Positions 1 through 7,763 of a stretch of 64,000 nucleotides of DNA are shown here, in pieces (the stretch's first letter is position 1; each line of letters begins with the position of its first letter). The notes under the pieces were generated by a model. It had not been told where the DNA came from. It did no database searches and saw only the letters and a program-made list of their open reading frames with translations. A program made the translations under genes and the position numbers. Source of the stretch: 79-D21 sp964521575. Its GTDB lineage: Bacteria > Synergistota > Synergistia > Synergistales > 79-D21. Location: contig CAZFSR010000006.1 of NCBI GenBank assembly GCA_964521575.1, positions 1 to 64,000 of the forward strand, read 5' to 3'.

Positions 1-21
1 ACTAGCCTCCTTTAGTGTCCT

Positions 22-408
22 TTAGTCGTTGACAAGCACCAGGGCTTGCGTCGGGCAAGTCTTGGCGCAAAGCCCGCAGGCCACGCACTTGAAAGGTTCG
101 GTCTGCTTCGATGCGGCGTAGAGCATGTTCCCGGTGGGGCAATAGCCTACGCACATCAAGCAGGAGGTACACTTGGACTTATCCAACTGCACCACGCCGT
201 TTTTGTCACGGTAAAGGGCCTCGGTCGGGCATACGGCCATGCAGGCCCCGCACTGGTTGCAGACGCTGATGTTCTGTCCTGCTCCTGGATTTGTCACCAC
301 AACGCGGGAAAGCGCCGGGTTCTCTTCCTTGAAGTAGGTCTTGGAGCACGTTTCCATGCACTTCCCGCAGTTGATGCACTTTTCCGCGTACGTCTTGAGC
401 CACCGCAA
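22..408 (-). CDS. Ferredoxin-type protein with four [4Fe-4S] motifs
   Basis: A 128-residue electron-transfer protein with four cysteine motifs: CINCGKC..C near residue 11, CNQCGACMAVCP near 50, CTSCLMCVGYCP near 80 and CVACGLCAKTCP near 107. This is the layout of HycB/CooF-like subunits that carry electrons for oxidoreductases or hydrogenases. The start is TTG, preceded by GGGGGGAT, and it has its own promoter at 465-493. Any gene it serves lies downstream, off the left edge; in anaerobes such proteins often sit beside tungsten aldehyde:ferredoxin oxidoreductases, but that partner is not visible. The fold and role in electron transfer are secure; the partner is unknown. Confidence 0.85.
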   Translation of the reverse strand: MRWLKTYAEKCINCGKCMETCSKTYFKEENPALSRVVVTNPGAGQNISVCNQCGACMAVCPTEALYRDKNGVVQLDKSKCTSCLMCVGYCPTGNMLYAASKQTEPFKCVACGLCAKTCPTQALVLVND

Positions 409-464
409 AAGGATCCCCCCTTGATCGATATAGACGAAGAAACGCTTCGTCCACGGTCAGATTA

Positions 465-493
465 AGTATACAGAAGGGCCTGAGCAAGCGCAA
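465..493 (-). promoter_or_regulatory. Sigma-70 type promoter of the ferredoxin gene
   Basis: On the minus strand TTGCGC (-35, at 488-493) is followed by a 17-base spacer and TATACT (-10, at 465-470). It lies about 60 bases upstream of the ferredoxin start and points toward it. Confidence 0.6.
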
Positions 494-512
494 GTTTGCA
501 CAAACCCTTCGA

Positions 513-541
513 TTGACGTCATCTGGCAAGGGTGTTAAAAT
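513..541 (+). promoter_or_regulatory. Promoter of tRNA-Pro
   Basis: TTGACG (513-518), a 17-base spacer and TAAAAT (536-541). Initiation would fall a few bases before the mature tRNA 5' end at 553. Confidence 0.65.
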
Positions 542-552
542 TCGCAGGCATC

Positions 553-633
<81 letters not shown>

Positions 634-640
634 GAACGAC

Positions 641-674
641 GGGACCCAGGTCAGGCCAGGGTCCCTTTTGTTTT
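641..674 (+). terminator. Rho-independent terminator after tRNA-Pro
   Basis: A GGGACCC/GGGTCCC hairpin (641-647 with 659-665) is followed by TTTTGTTTT. Confidence 0.75.
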
Positions 675-700
675 GAATTGGCAAAGCCATCTGACCAATG

Positions 701-729
701 TTGACTTAATGGAGAAAAACAAGTAGAAT
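701..729 (+). promoter_or_regulatory. Promoter of smpB, placed very close to the start codon
   Basis: TTGACT (701-706), a 17-base spacer and TAGAAT (724-729). The smpB ATG is at 736, six bases after the -10 box, so the predicted first transcribed base is at or next to the start codon. The only SD-like run (GGAG, 711-714) would lie inside the promoter spacer and not in the mRNA. Confidence 0.55.
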
Positions 730-735
730 TCACTC

Positions 736-1224
736 ATGGGCGATCTAAGAGCGGCAGAAGAGGAAAAGACGGTCGCGCAAAACCGGAAGGCGCGGCACGA
801 ATATTTCATCATCGAAACCTTCGAAGCGGGGATCGTCCTGACGGGAACGGAGATCAAGTCGGTTCGCGAGTCCCGCCTGAACCTGAAGGATGGGTATGCC
901 CGCATCGAGAACGGGGAATTATGGCTTCACAAGGTCCACATCTCCCCGTACGACAAGGGTTCCTATTACAACCCCGATCCTGACCGTAGCCGGAAGCTCC
1001 TGATGAGCCGGCACGAAATCATAAGGTTGGGTTCGAAGCTGAACGAGCGGGGATTGACGCTGGTTCCGCTTCGTATTTACATCAAGAACCGGCGTTGGGC
1101 CAAGGTAGAACTGGCTCTTGTGAAACACAAGACGCAGGGGGACAAGCGCGATTCCATAGCAGAGCGTGATGCCGAAAGGGAGATGGCCCGGACGGTCAGG
1201 CGGACTCGCGAGGAAAGCGATTAA
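736..1224 (+). CDS. smpB: SsrA-binding protein SmpB
   Basis: SmpB binds the tRNA-like end of tmRNA and delivers it to ribosomes stalled on mRNAs without a stop codon. The 162 residues show the family hallmarks: VAQNRKARHEYFI near residue 14, TGTEIKSVR near 37, an oligonucleotide-binding barrel, and a basic C-terminal tail rich in Lys and Arg, which in the family folds into the decoding site. The length is typical. The ssrA gene starts 4 bases after the stop codon, so protein and RNA partner are adjacent. The ATG at 736 is the only suitable start, and the closeness of the promoter suggests a leaderless mRNA. Confidence 0.97.
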   Translation: MGDLRAAEEEKTVAQNRKARHEYFIIETFEAGIVLTGTEIKSVRESRLNLKDGYARIENGELWLHKVHISPYDKGSYYNPDPDRSRKLLMSRHEIIRLGSKLNERGLTLVPLRIYIKNRRWAKVELALVKHKTQGDKRDSIAERDAEREMARTVRRTREESD

Positions 1225-1228
1225 GAAT

Positions 1229-1576
1229 GGGGGCGACTGGTTTCGACGGCAGTCGGAGGGCCGAGAGGAGCGAGCCAAGATTCCCGAGACCTTGTAAAAC
1301 GCGGGGCAAACAAGAAGTGCCAACGAAAACTACGCACTGGCTGCTTAAGAAGTAGCCACGTCGATAGGGACCCCTGCCCTTCGGGTGCCTAAAGACGCCA
1401 AAAAGGAGGGCCGCTCCGGAGGAACTGCACCCGCACTCCGGCTAAGACAAGGGGGCTGGGGAGGAGAGATCCGGTCGCCGGGAGCTCGAATCCGACACGA
1501 AATCGGTGACTACGCTCGTAGAGCCTGTCTGGTTGGCCACTGTCGGACCGGAGTTCGATACTCCGCGCCTCCACCA
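1229..1576 (+). ncRNA. ssrA: tmRNA (transfer-messenger RNA)
   Basis: The 5' GGGGGCGACTGG pairs with the 3' CGCCTCC followed by ACCA to form the tRNA-like acceptor stem, and GGTTTCGAC plus GGAGTTCGATACTCC form the TPsiC-like arm. The resume codon is GCC at 1319, and the tag frame 1319-1348 reads ANENYALAA and then TAA. The LAA end is the usual ClpXP-type degron. One-piece (non-permuted) type, 348 nt, directly downstream of smpB. Confidence 0.96.
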
Positions 1577-1583
1577 AAAGTGG

Positions 1584-1624
1584 AAAGCCGTTCCCGGCAA
1601 ATTGCCGGGAACGGCTTTATTTAT
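1584..1624 (+). terminator. Terminator of ssrA (possibly bidirectional)
   Basis: A long hairpin, AAAGCCGTTCCCGGCA paired with TGCCGGGAACGGCTTT, is followed by ATTTAT. It separates ssrA from the convergent alaE gene and could serve both directions. Confidence 0.75.
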
Positions 1625-1629
1625 GGCAT

Positions 1630-2055
1630 CTAGAAATGGGACAGGATCCATTTTCTGCAGGCCTGAAGGAAGATTCCGTAAGGGCGCCCCGCGAGGGCGA
1701 AAATCAGGGTCATGCTGCCGGCCGAAACGACCATCTGCCTAAAGGAAGCACCGGCGATCATCAGGACGATGCCGTAGAGAGGCACCTGAAAGGAAAGAAA
1801 AGCCGCCGTGTCCGCTACGGCGGCCTGGAAAAAAGAAGCTTCCCTCGTGCGAAAAAGCCTGAAAATACAGTCTCGGTAAAGACCGTAAGCACGCCCGGTC
1901 AGGATGTTCGTCGGGACAGCGGCGACCCTGGCGGTGATGGATTGCCCTAAAGTGAGACCTGCCAGAAGGATCTCGATCGTCATGCAGAGGACGGTCGAGA
2001 AGAGAGTCATTGATAGGGTATCCGCAAGGAACATCCTCAACCGAGACAGATTCAT
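1630..2055 (-). CDS. alaE: L-alanine exporter, AlaE family
   Basis: A 141-residue inner-membrane protein with about four hydrophobic segments. It has the signatures of the Escherichia coli L-alanine exporter AlaE: ADTLSM near residue 11, an IE-LLAGLTLGQS stretch, VPTNILTGRAYGLYRD near 47 and FQVPLYG near 94. AlaE exports L-alanine and limits its toxic build-up during peptide or amino-acid use, which suits an amino-acid fermenter. It starts 8 bases after the tpx stop and is probably co-transcribed with it. The SD is weak, and the start is the first of two possible Met codons. Assignment is from remembered family motifs. Confidence 0.85.
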   Translation of the reverse strand: MNLSRLRMFLADTLSMTLFSTVLCMTIEILLAGLTLGQSITARVAAVPTNILTGRAYGLYRDCIFRLFRTREASFFQAAVADTAAFLSFQVPLYGIVLMIAGASFRQMVVSAGSMTLIFALAGRPYGIFLQACRKWILSHF

Positions 2056-2063
2056 CTTGTTTT

Positions 2064-2576
2064 CTACAGGAGGCTTTTCAAGGCTTCTATAGCGGCTTCA
2101 TAGTCCGGCTCGTTGCTTTGTTCCGGTACGATCTGGACGTAGCGGACCACGTTGGCAGGGTCGACGATAAAGATCGAACGCGCCAGGAGCCGGAGTTCCT
2201 TGATCAGGACCCCCCATTTGGTGCCGAAAGAGGCGTCCCTATGGTCCGAAAGCGCCACGGCCTTGTCGATCCCTGAGGTGGTGCAGAACCGCCGGATCGC
2301 GAACGGGAGGTCCATCGAGACGTTGATCACGACGACGTCCCCGGGCTGCCTGGCGGCGTCCTCATTGAACCAGTGGATCTGGAGGTCACAGACGGGCGTG
2401 TCGAGGGAAGGGGTCACGGAGATGACCTTAAACTTGCCCTCGAAATCCGCGAGGGTTCTAGGGGCGAGGTTTTGGTCGACGACCGTAAAGTCCGGGGCTT
2501 TGTCGAAAGGTTTGAGTTCCGGACCAACGAGGGTCAGGGGCTTCCCTTTCATGGTGATGATTCCGGTTCGCTCCAT
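2064..2576 (-). CDS. tpx: Thiol peroxidase Tpx (atypical 2-Cys peroxiredoxin)
   Basis: Reduces H2O2 and alkyl hydroperoxides using thioredoxin. The peroxidatic Cys63 lies in SLDTPVCD and the resolving Cys98 in RRFCTTSG, as in E. coli Tpx (Cys61/Cys95). 170 residues is the usual length. GGGAGGTGAAAAT precedes the ATG. It is the first gene of a small tpx-alaE operon. It would be part of the oxygen and peroxide defence of an anaerobe. Confidence 0.95.
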   Translation of the reverse strand: MERTGIITMKGKPLTLVGPELKPFDKAPDFTVVDQNLAPRTLADFEGKFKVISVTPSLDTPVCDLQIHWFNEDAARQPGDVVVINVSMDLPFAIRRFCTTSGIDKAVALSDHRDASFGTKWGVLIKELRLLARSIFIVDPANVVRYVQIVPEQSNEPDYEAAIEALKSLL

Positions 2577-2627
2577 ATTTTCACCTCCCGGGAAATCTAT
2601 TAATTATTTTATCACGGAAAGAATCTC

Positions 2628-3620
2628 CTAGAAGTTGACGACCGTGCCGATGTTCAATTCTTCAGCCTTTTTCAGGGCGATGGCTCCCACGACCAGGTCC
2701 TGGATCGCCATTCCCGTGGCATCGAACAAAGTCACGTCAGAAGAGTCGGTGCGGCCGGGCTTCGCACCCTCCAGGACGGCCCCGATCTCCGTGATATTTC
2801 CCACGGAAATAAGGCCAAGCCTGGCCGCATGCTGGCATTCTCCCTTTGCGACCACCTGGACGGCGGAATCCGCGAAAATCCTCACGGAGGCGACGAGCGC
2901 GGGTTCGAGTTCCTGTTTCCCGGGCATATCCGCTCCGATGGCGTTGATATGGGTCCCGGGAGAGACCCATTCTTTTTTCAGGAAGGCTTCCCTTGACCGC
3001 GTGCAGGTGACGATAAGGTCGGCCGCCGAGGCCGCCTCGGCCATTCCTTTGAACGGCACGACTTCCAGGTTCAAGTCCGGGTATCGAGGTTGCTGTTCGG
3101 AGACGAACCGGTTTGCCTCTTCGTCCACGATGTCGCAGACGTAGACGGACTCAAGTGCCGGAATCGCCAGGCTCAGGCCCCAGAGTTGGGCGCGTCCCTG
3201 GTTGCCTGCTCCCACGATTAGGGCCTTACGGCTGTCGGCACGCGCGAAGGTTCTTGCCCCGACTGCCCCAGCCGCACCGGTGCGAAGGAAAGTGACCGGT
3301 GTGCCGTCAAGGATACCCAAGGGCTGCTGCCTGTCGACGTCCATAACGACGATTAGACCGGCGAGGGGAGGCAAGTTCCTGGCGGGATTCTCGGCGCACC
3401 AGCCGAGCATCTTCATCCCAAAAACGCCTGCGCCTGCAAGATGCCCGGCTTTCAGGTCCATTTCCCGTTTTCCCGGCTCGAACTGATAGACGATAACGGG
3501 AAAAACCCCAGCCTCGTTGCGGGAAAACAGGCGATAGGCCCGATCAACTCCATCGATCGCTTCTGCCATGCCCACGAGCGTTTCGAACTGGGAACGATCC
3601 AGCAGTCTCAGGGGATACAT
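2628..3620 (-). CDS. Ornithine cyclodeaminase / mu-crystallin family dehydrogenase
   Basis: An NAD(P)-dependent enzyme of the family that includes ornithine cyclodeaminase, alanine dehydrogenase (archaeal type) and ketimine reductases. Visible are Lys70 in GMKMLGW (the substrate-binding Lys position), the Rossmann motif GAGNQGRAQ at 137-145, and a conserved DATG near the C-terminus. The start used is the ATG at 3620 (MYPLRLLD), 16 bases after the aminotransferase stop; a longer reading frame upstream would overlap that gene. 330 residues is typical. Its coupling to an aminotransferase suggests it works on the same amino or imino acid. The exact substrate cannot be read from the sequence. Confidence 0.85.
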   Translation of the reverse strand: MYPLRLLDRSQFETLVGMAEAIDGVDRAYRLFSRNEAGVFPVIVYQFEPGKREMDLKAGHLAGAGVFGMKMLGWCAENPARNLPPLAGLIVVMDVDRQQPLGILDGTPVTFLRTGAAGAVGARTFARADSRKALIVGAGNQGRAQLWGLSLAIPALESVYVCDIVDEEANRFVSEQQPRYPDLNLEVVPFKGMAEAASAADLIVTCTRSREAFLKKEWVSPGTHINAIGADMPGKQELEPALVASVRIFADSAVQVVAKGECQHAARLGLISVGNITEIGAVLEGAKPGRTDSSDVTLFDATGMAIQDLVVGAIALKKAEELNIGTVVNF

Positions 3621-3636
3621 GAAAGGCACCGAGTCG

Positions 3637-4755
3637 TTATCTGGCGTAACGGGCCAGGGTCCTGTCGATACGCTCGAGCCCCTTGGCAAGGAAGGTTTTC
3701 TCGACGCCGAAGTTCATCCTCAGGTGTCCTTCGATTCCGAAGCAACTCCCGGGAATGACGAAGACACTGTCGTTTTTCACCATGTCCATGACGAGTTCCC
3801 AGGAAGTCACGGGGAGGTTGAACTTGACGAAAGCGAAGCACCCGGCCTGGGGAGGGGTGAATGATAGGACCCCACTGTGGGAGTCCACCCAGTTCGTGAA
3901 GGTCGAAAGGTTCTGGCGGACGATCTCGCGGTTGCGCCTGAAGATCCTGTCCCTCATTTCCGGCTGCAGAGCCCGGGTGGCGAGCATATCGCTGAAAGTC
4001 GTCACGGTCGTCGAGAGGTAGTCGTGATAGAACCAGGCTTTTTCAGCGATGTCCTTTGGCCCGGCAATCCAGCCCACCCTGAGGCCGGGAAGTCCGAAGG
4101 ATTTCGACAGGCCGCTGATGACGATGACCTTGTGATAGAGCCCCCAGAAGGTCGGAGTCATGTCATCCGATTGCTCCGCACCCCGGTAGACCTCGTCGGA
4201 CAGGATATAGGCCCCGACGCTTTCCGCGACTTTGACGATTTCGGCCATATGCTCCCTGGAAAGGACAGTCCCTGTGGGGTTGTTCGGGTTGCAGACGCAG
4301 ATCAGTTTTGTTTTCGGCGTAACGGCCGCCTTCAGGCTTTCCACGTCAAGCGACCATTTTTTTGCTGGGTCGAGGGTGAAGTTGCGCACGACCGCACCGT
4401 TCGCTTCCACGACGTGGGAAAGCAGCATGAAGTTTGGAAGCATGAAGGCGACTTCGTCTCCCGGCTCGATCAGGCTCCAGGCCAAAAGGTAGAGGGCCTC
4501 GGCGGACCCGTTCGTCATGAAGACACAATTCGGGTCCATTCCTTCGTAAAAGGTCGACACGGCTTGGCGAAGATGCTTCGTCCCGGCGGTGTGGACATAC
4601 TTGAGGTGAAGGTTATTGTAGACATCTTCCATTTCTTCCGGAGACAGGATTTCACGGATGAAGAGGGGGTAGATTCCCGAGGCGCTCAGATCGTATTCCA
4701 CTTCGTTCTGGAAACGGGCCAGTGTGCGTTCGAGCTTGAATTCAGAGATCTTCAA
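3637..4755 (-). CDS. Class I/II PLP-dependent aminotransferase
   Basis: A fold-type I aminotransferase of 372 residues. It shows CNPNNPTG at 155-162, SDEVYRG near 186, and SGLSKSFG with Lys218 as the likely Schiff-base lysine, followed by LRVGW. The TTG start is preceded by GGAGGTGAG. It is first in an operon with the cyclodeaminase-family gene and divergent from a GntR/FCD regulator, with a perfect palindrome between them. That arrangement is typical of a substrate-induced amino-acid catabolic module. Substrate unknown. Confidence 0.88.
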   Translation of the reverse strand: MKISEFKLERTLARFQNEVEYDLSASGIYPLFIREILSPEEMEDVYNNLHLKYVHTAGTKHLRQAVSTFYEGMDPNCVFMTNGSAEALYLLAWSLIEPGDEVAFMLPNFMLLSHVVEANGAVVRNFTLDPAKKWSLDVESLKAAVTPKTKLICVCNPNNPTGTVLSREHMAEIVKVAESVGAYILSDEVYRGAEQSDDMTPTFWGLYHKVIVISGLSKSFGLPGLRVGWIAGPKDIAEKAWFYHDYLSTTVTTFSDMLATRALQPEMRDRIFRRNREIVRQNLSTFTNWVDSHSGVLSFTPPQAGCFAFVKFNLPVTSWELVMDMVKNDSVFVIPGSCFGIEGHLRMNFGVEKTFLAKGLERIDRTLARYAR

Positions 4756-4781
4756 GATTGCTCACCTCCAAAAGATGACGA

Positions 4782-4797
4782 CATGCATTCATGCATG
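4782..4797. promoter_or_regulatory. Perfect palindrome, candidate GntR operator
   Basis: CATGCAT-TC-ATGCATG, two 7-base arms around 2 bases, lies in the 114-base divergent gap between the aminotransferase and the gntR gene. A TATAAT at 4801-4806 follows it by 3 bases in the gntR direction, so a bound dimer would block the -10/-35 region of gntR and probably also the opposing promoter. Confidence 0.55.
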
Positions 4798-4869
4798 CTA
4801 TATAATCCTAGGGTGAGCCTAAAGAAATGTCAAACCACTTTTCGGGAACTGCACTGGGAGGTTGGTTCT

Positions 4870-5511
4870 ATGAAGGAAAATCTTTCGCCGTCGCAACTTG
4901 CCTACAGGGAGATCATGCACCTGATATCGGAAGGGGAGTACCGGCCCGGTGAGAAGATGCCAACCCTTCCCTTGGCCGAGCGTATTGGCGTGAGCCGAAC
5001 CCCTGTCACGGAAGCTCTAAAACGAATGGAAGCCGAAGGAATCGTCACTTTCACGCTCGGAAGCGGAGCGAAACTGATCGACCCCACAGCCAAGGAAATA
5101 CGGGATACATACCTCGTACGTGCCCACCTGGAGGCCTTCGGCTTGAGGCTCGGTTTCGAAAGGGTATCGAGGCCCTTGGTGATCCAGCTCGAATCCTATG
5201 TGGGGATGGAGAGGGAGTATTTCGAAACAGGGGAGAAGATCAACTGTATCCAAGCCGGACTTGATTTTCACCGGGAACTGGCGAAAGCTTCGGAAAACGA
5301 CAGGCTGATTTCCTATATCAACAATACCCTGACGGCCTCTTTCGTTTACCTTGTCCTTCTCGAGCCTGCACGGCACAGGCTCGCTTCACAGCACCCCGGC
5401 CAGCACCAGGAACTGCTTGGCCTGATTTCCGCCGGGAAAAAGGAAGAAGCGGTTTCTTTCCTTGAAAGGCACATCCTTGATAGCTGCAGGATCAACATCC
5501 CCGGGCTCTAG
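4870..5511 (+). CDS. GntR-family transcriptional regulator (FadR/FCD subfamily)
   Basis: 213 residues: an N-terminal winged helix (about 8-72, with RPGEKMPTLPLAERIGVSRT and an EALKRMEAEGIV recognition region) followed by an all-helical FCD ligand domain (about 80-205). The FCD domain includes the metal/ligand pattern of Asp and His residues (FHRELAKASENDRL and a later HQELLGLISAG). The ATG at 4870 follows GGGAGG at a proper distance; the open frame extends far upstream but has no coding character there. Probably controls itself and the divergent aminotransferase-cyclodeaminase operon through the 4782-4797 palindrome. Its stop overlaps the convergent Fe-S gene by 4 bases. Confidence 0.9.
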   Translation: MKENLSPSQLAYREIMHLISEGEYRPGEKMPTLPLAERIGVSRTPVTEALKRMEAEGIVTFTLGSGAKLIDPTAKEIRDTYLVRAHLEAFGLRLGFERVSRPLVIQLESYVGMEREYFETGEKINCIQAGLDFHRELAKASENDRLISYINNTLTASFVYLVLLEPARHRLASQHPGQHQELLGLISAGKKEEAVSFLERHILDSCRINIPGL

Positions 5512-6719
5512 AAAGGATGCTGGGGAAAGCGGATCTTGCGCTTCATCCAGACCCGGAAAGCGTTGTAAAGATATCCGGGGACTAGGTCGAAGAAAACTCC
5601 GGCAAGCGAGGCGGTATGCTTTGCAGGCAGGGGATTTTCCTTCAGGGCAAGCGCTTTGAAGGAACAGGAACGGACGCAGAGACCGCAACCGATGCAGCGT
5701 GCCCTGTCCAGTGAAACCTTTCTTCCGTTTAGAGACAGCGCACCCATGGGACAAATCCGGACACATTTCCCGCAGGATACGCAAAGGGAGACGACTGGTT
5801 CGGGAATGAAACGGGGGGGCGAGATCAAGCCCGGCGCGTTGAACTGGGTGATGCTTCGCATGGCATGGCAACAGCATCCGCAGCATGAACAGCTGGAATT
5901 GCCTCTGGGAACGCCGCCAACATCGTTGTTGATCCAGGTTACACATCCGGTTTCCTCGGCCTGCCTTTTCAGGGCAAGGATTTCCTGCGCATCGGAGTGT
6001 CTCATCAAACCCCGATCGATGAACTTCCCCGCATTGGGACCCATGACCACGCAGTTTTCAAGCGGTCGCCCGCAACCCTTCCCGACCAGTTCCATGGCGA
6101 GCCTGCACTGGCAGTTCCCGACGGCAAAATCGGAATAGCGATCGAGGATGGCCTCGAGTTGTTCCGTCGGCCAAGCGAGAGAAGAAGGGACGATGGTTCC
6201 CGGCAAGGGAAGATAACGGATTCCCGGAATCACTCTTTTCGTGTAATCGGCGATATAGCCTTCGTCCCAAATCTCTTCGAAAAGGGCAGCGAATTGCCTG
6301 TGCCATTCGTTCCGGCTCCCGAGATCCGGCGTCATGAGCGCCATTTCGAAAGTTCCCGGGATAACCGGCAGAAGCGTATACTTCCTGGGGTTTCCGTAGG
6401 AAAGGATGACCCTCTTCTGCAGGGAAAGGAAATTCATCATCCGTTCCGTTTCCGTGCGGCTTCTCCCGGACAATTCGGCGATCCTTTCTGCCGTTCGGGG
6501 CCTTAGCGGTTCGAGGTGTTGGGCAAGCTCGGCTTCTTCCTCGGAAAAAAGGTGGAGGACAAGGGCTAGCAGCTTTTCCGAGGGCGCCGGACCCAAAAGC
6601 AGCGGAGACGAGAAATGCCTCATGATCCTGAAATGGGAAGGGGCCGGGGACCGGGCACTCTTGAAGCCGGAAGGAGCACTGTCCAACGATAGGTTCAACA
6701 AGATCGAATTGGTCGTCAT
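5508..6719 (-). CDS. Winged-helix-like / cysteine-cluster / 2[4Fe-4S] protein
   Basis: A multidomain protein not assigned to a named family. Residues about 45-115 resemble a winged-helix domain (LRPRTAERIAELSGRSRTET). A middle region has scattered cysteines (GNCQCRLAM, GKGCGRP, ENC) and then the dense cluster SCSCCGCCCHAM near residue 280. The C-terminal part is a two-cluster ferredoxin (CVSCGKCVRICP and CIGCGLCVRSC) with a basic end. No transmembrane segment is seen. The ATG at 6719 has a good SD (AGGGGAAG); the first 32 residues look weakly coding, so the ATG at 6623 is an alternative. It is divergent from the nitrilase-family gene. A redox-sensing or electron-transfer role is inference only. 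Confidence 0.7.
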   Translation of the reverse strand: MTTNSILLNLSLDSAPSGFKSARSPAPSHFRIMRHFSSPLLLGPAPSEKLLALVLHLFSEEEAELAQHLEPLRPRTAERIAELSGRSRTETERMMNFLSLQKRVILSYGNPRKYTLLPVIPGTFEMALMTPDLGSRNEWHRQFAALFEEIWDEGYIADYTKRVIPGIRYLPLPGTIVPSSLAWPTEQLEAILDRYSDFAVGNCQCRLAMELVGKGCGRPLENCVVMGPNAGKFIDRGLMRHSDAQEILALKRQAEETGCVTWINNDVGGVPRGNSSCSCCGCCCHAMRSITQFNAPGLISPPRFIPEPVVSLCVSCGKCVRICPMGALSLNGRKVSLDRARCIGCGLCVRSCSFKALALKENPLPAKHTASLAGVFFDLVPGYLYNAFRVWMKRKIRFPQHPF

Positions 6720-6793
6720 CGCAACACTTCCCCTAATAGCTATAAAAGACTATTCTATCAGTACGTTACAAAAGGTACGCAAGGAGGGACTCA

Positions 6794-7669
6794 ATGAAGG
6801 ACTTGACTCTTTCGATTGCGCAGATGTCCCCCGTGTTCCTGGATATCCGGGAAAACACGTGTAGAATGACGGGTTTCATGGAACAGGCTGCAATCGACGG
6901 CAGCGACTTGCTCCTTTTCCCGGAGATGGCCCTGACGGGGTATGGGATCGGGGATACGATAAGGAATCCTGATGTTAGGCGCATGCTCGAGGGCGAGGCG
7001 CGTAGATCGCTGGCTGAAATCAGGAAGGCGAGCTGGCGGCTGAATCTGGATGTCCTTGTGAGTTACCCTCTTTTTTCCGGGGGAAAAACCTATATCGCTG
7101 CGGAATACATAAGCAACGGAAAAAAGGCGGCCTTGCACAGGAAGATCAACCTCTGCAATTACGCTCACTACACGGAGCACCTCCATTTCACTGAAGGTTT
7201 TTCACCGACAGTCGTTACCGCTGAACGGGGAACATTCGGGATTCTTGTCTGCGAGGATTCCTGGCACGCGATGAACGGGATCGTTGAAACCCTTCTTGGG
7301 GCAGAAATCCTCGTCGTGCCTTCCGCACCCAGTGTCTTGGAGCGGCCATTGGGAAAGGAGAGCATGTCAAGGTGGGAAGCGATAACGAAAAGCACGGCCT
7401 TCCTCCAGACCTGCTATGTCGTCGTGGGTGCGCTCGCCGGAACGGAAGGGAATTGCCACTTTCTTGGCGGTTCCCATGTCGTCTCTCCCGAAGGCGAGTT
7501 CCTATGCCGGCTGCCCCTTTTTGAGGAGGCGTTGGCCCAGGTCAGGCTCGAAGCCGCCCTGCTGGAAAAGGCCAGGGAAATGAGGCCCCTTCTTCGCAAC
7601 GAGCGGATAGGTATTTATAGGAAGATCTTTGCAGAAATGGGTAAGAAGAGTGGAAGAACGGGCAAGTGA
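6794..7669 (+). CDS. Carbon-nitrogen hydrolase (nitrilase superfamily)
   Basis: 291 residues with the Glu-Lys-Cys triad of the superfamily: Glu44 in FPEMALTGY, Lys117 in HRKINL and Cys153 in LVCEDSWH. This is closest to amidases/omega-amidase or N-carbamoyl amide hydrolases and to the amidase domain of NAD synthetase, rather than true nitrilases. The SD is AAGGAGGG before ATG. It lies between amino-acid genes and the hydrogenase operon, so it could release ammonia from an amide. Substrate cannot be told from the sequence. Confidence 0.85.
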   Translation: MKDLTLSIAQMSPVFLDIRENTCRMTGFMEQAAIDGSDLLLFPEMALTGYGIGDTIRNPDVRRMLEGEARRSLAEIRKASWRLNLDVLVSYPLFSGGKTYIAAEYISNGKKAALHRKINLCNYAHYTEHLHFTEGFSPTVVTAERGTFGILVCEDSWHAMNGIVETLLGAEILVVPSAPSVLERPLGKESMSRWEAITKSTAFLQTCYVVVGALAGTEGNCHFLGGSHVVSPEGEFLCRLPLFEEALAQVRLEAALLEKAREMRPLLRNERIGIYRKIFAEMGKKSGRTGK

Positions 7670-7763
7670 GGGTAATAAAGAACCCTTTCACAAGAACAAG
7701 AGGTGTAGAATAACCCGGGCATTCTTCTGGATAAAGTATATTATCTTCAGGGAGGTGAGTTGA

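Noticed and set aside
3877..4869. Upstream extension of the gntR reading frame over the aminotransferase gene
   Set aside because: It is antisense to a clear aminotransferase; GntR homology, SD and promoter all begin at 4870.
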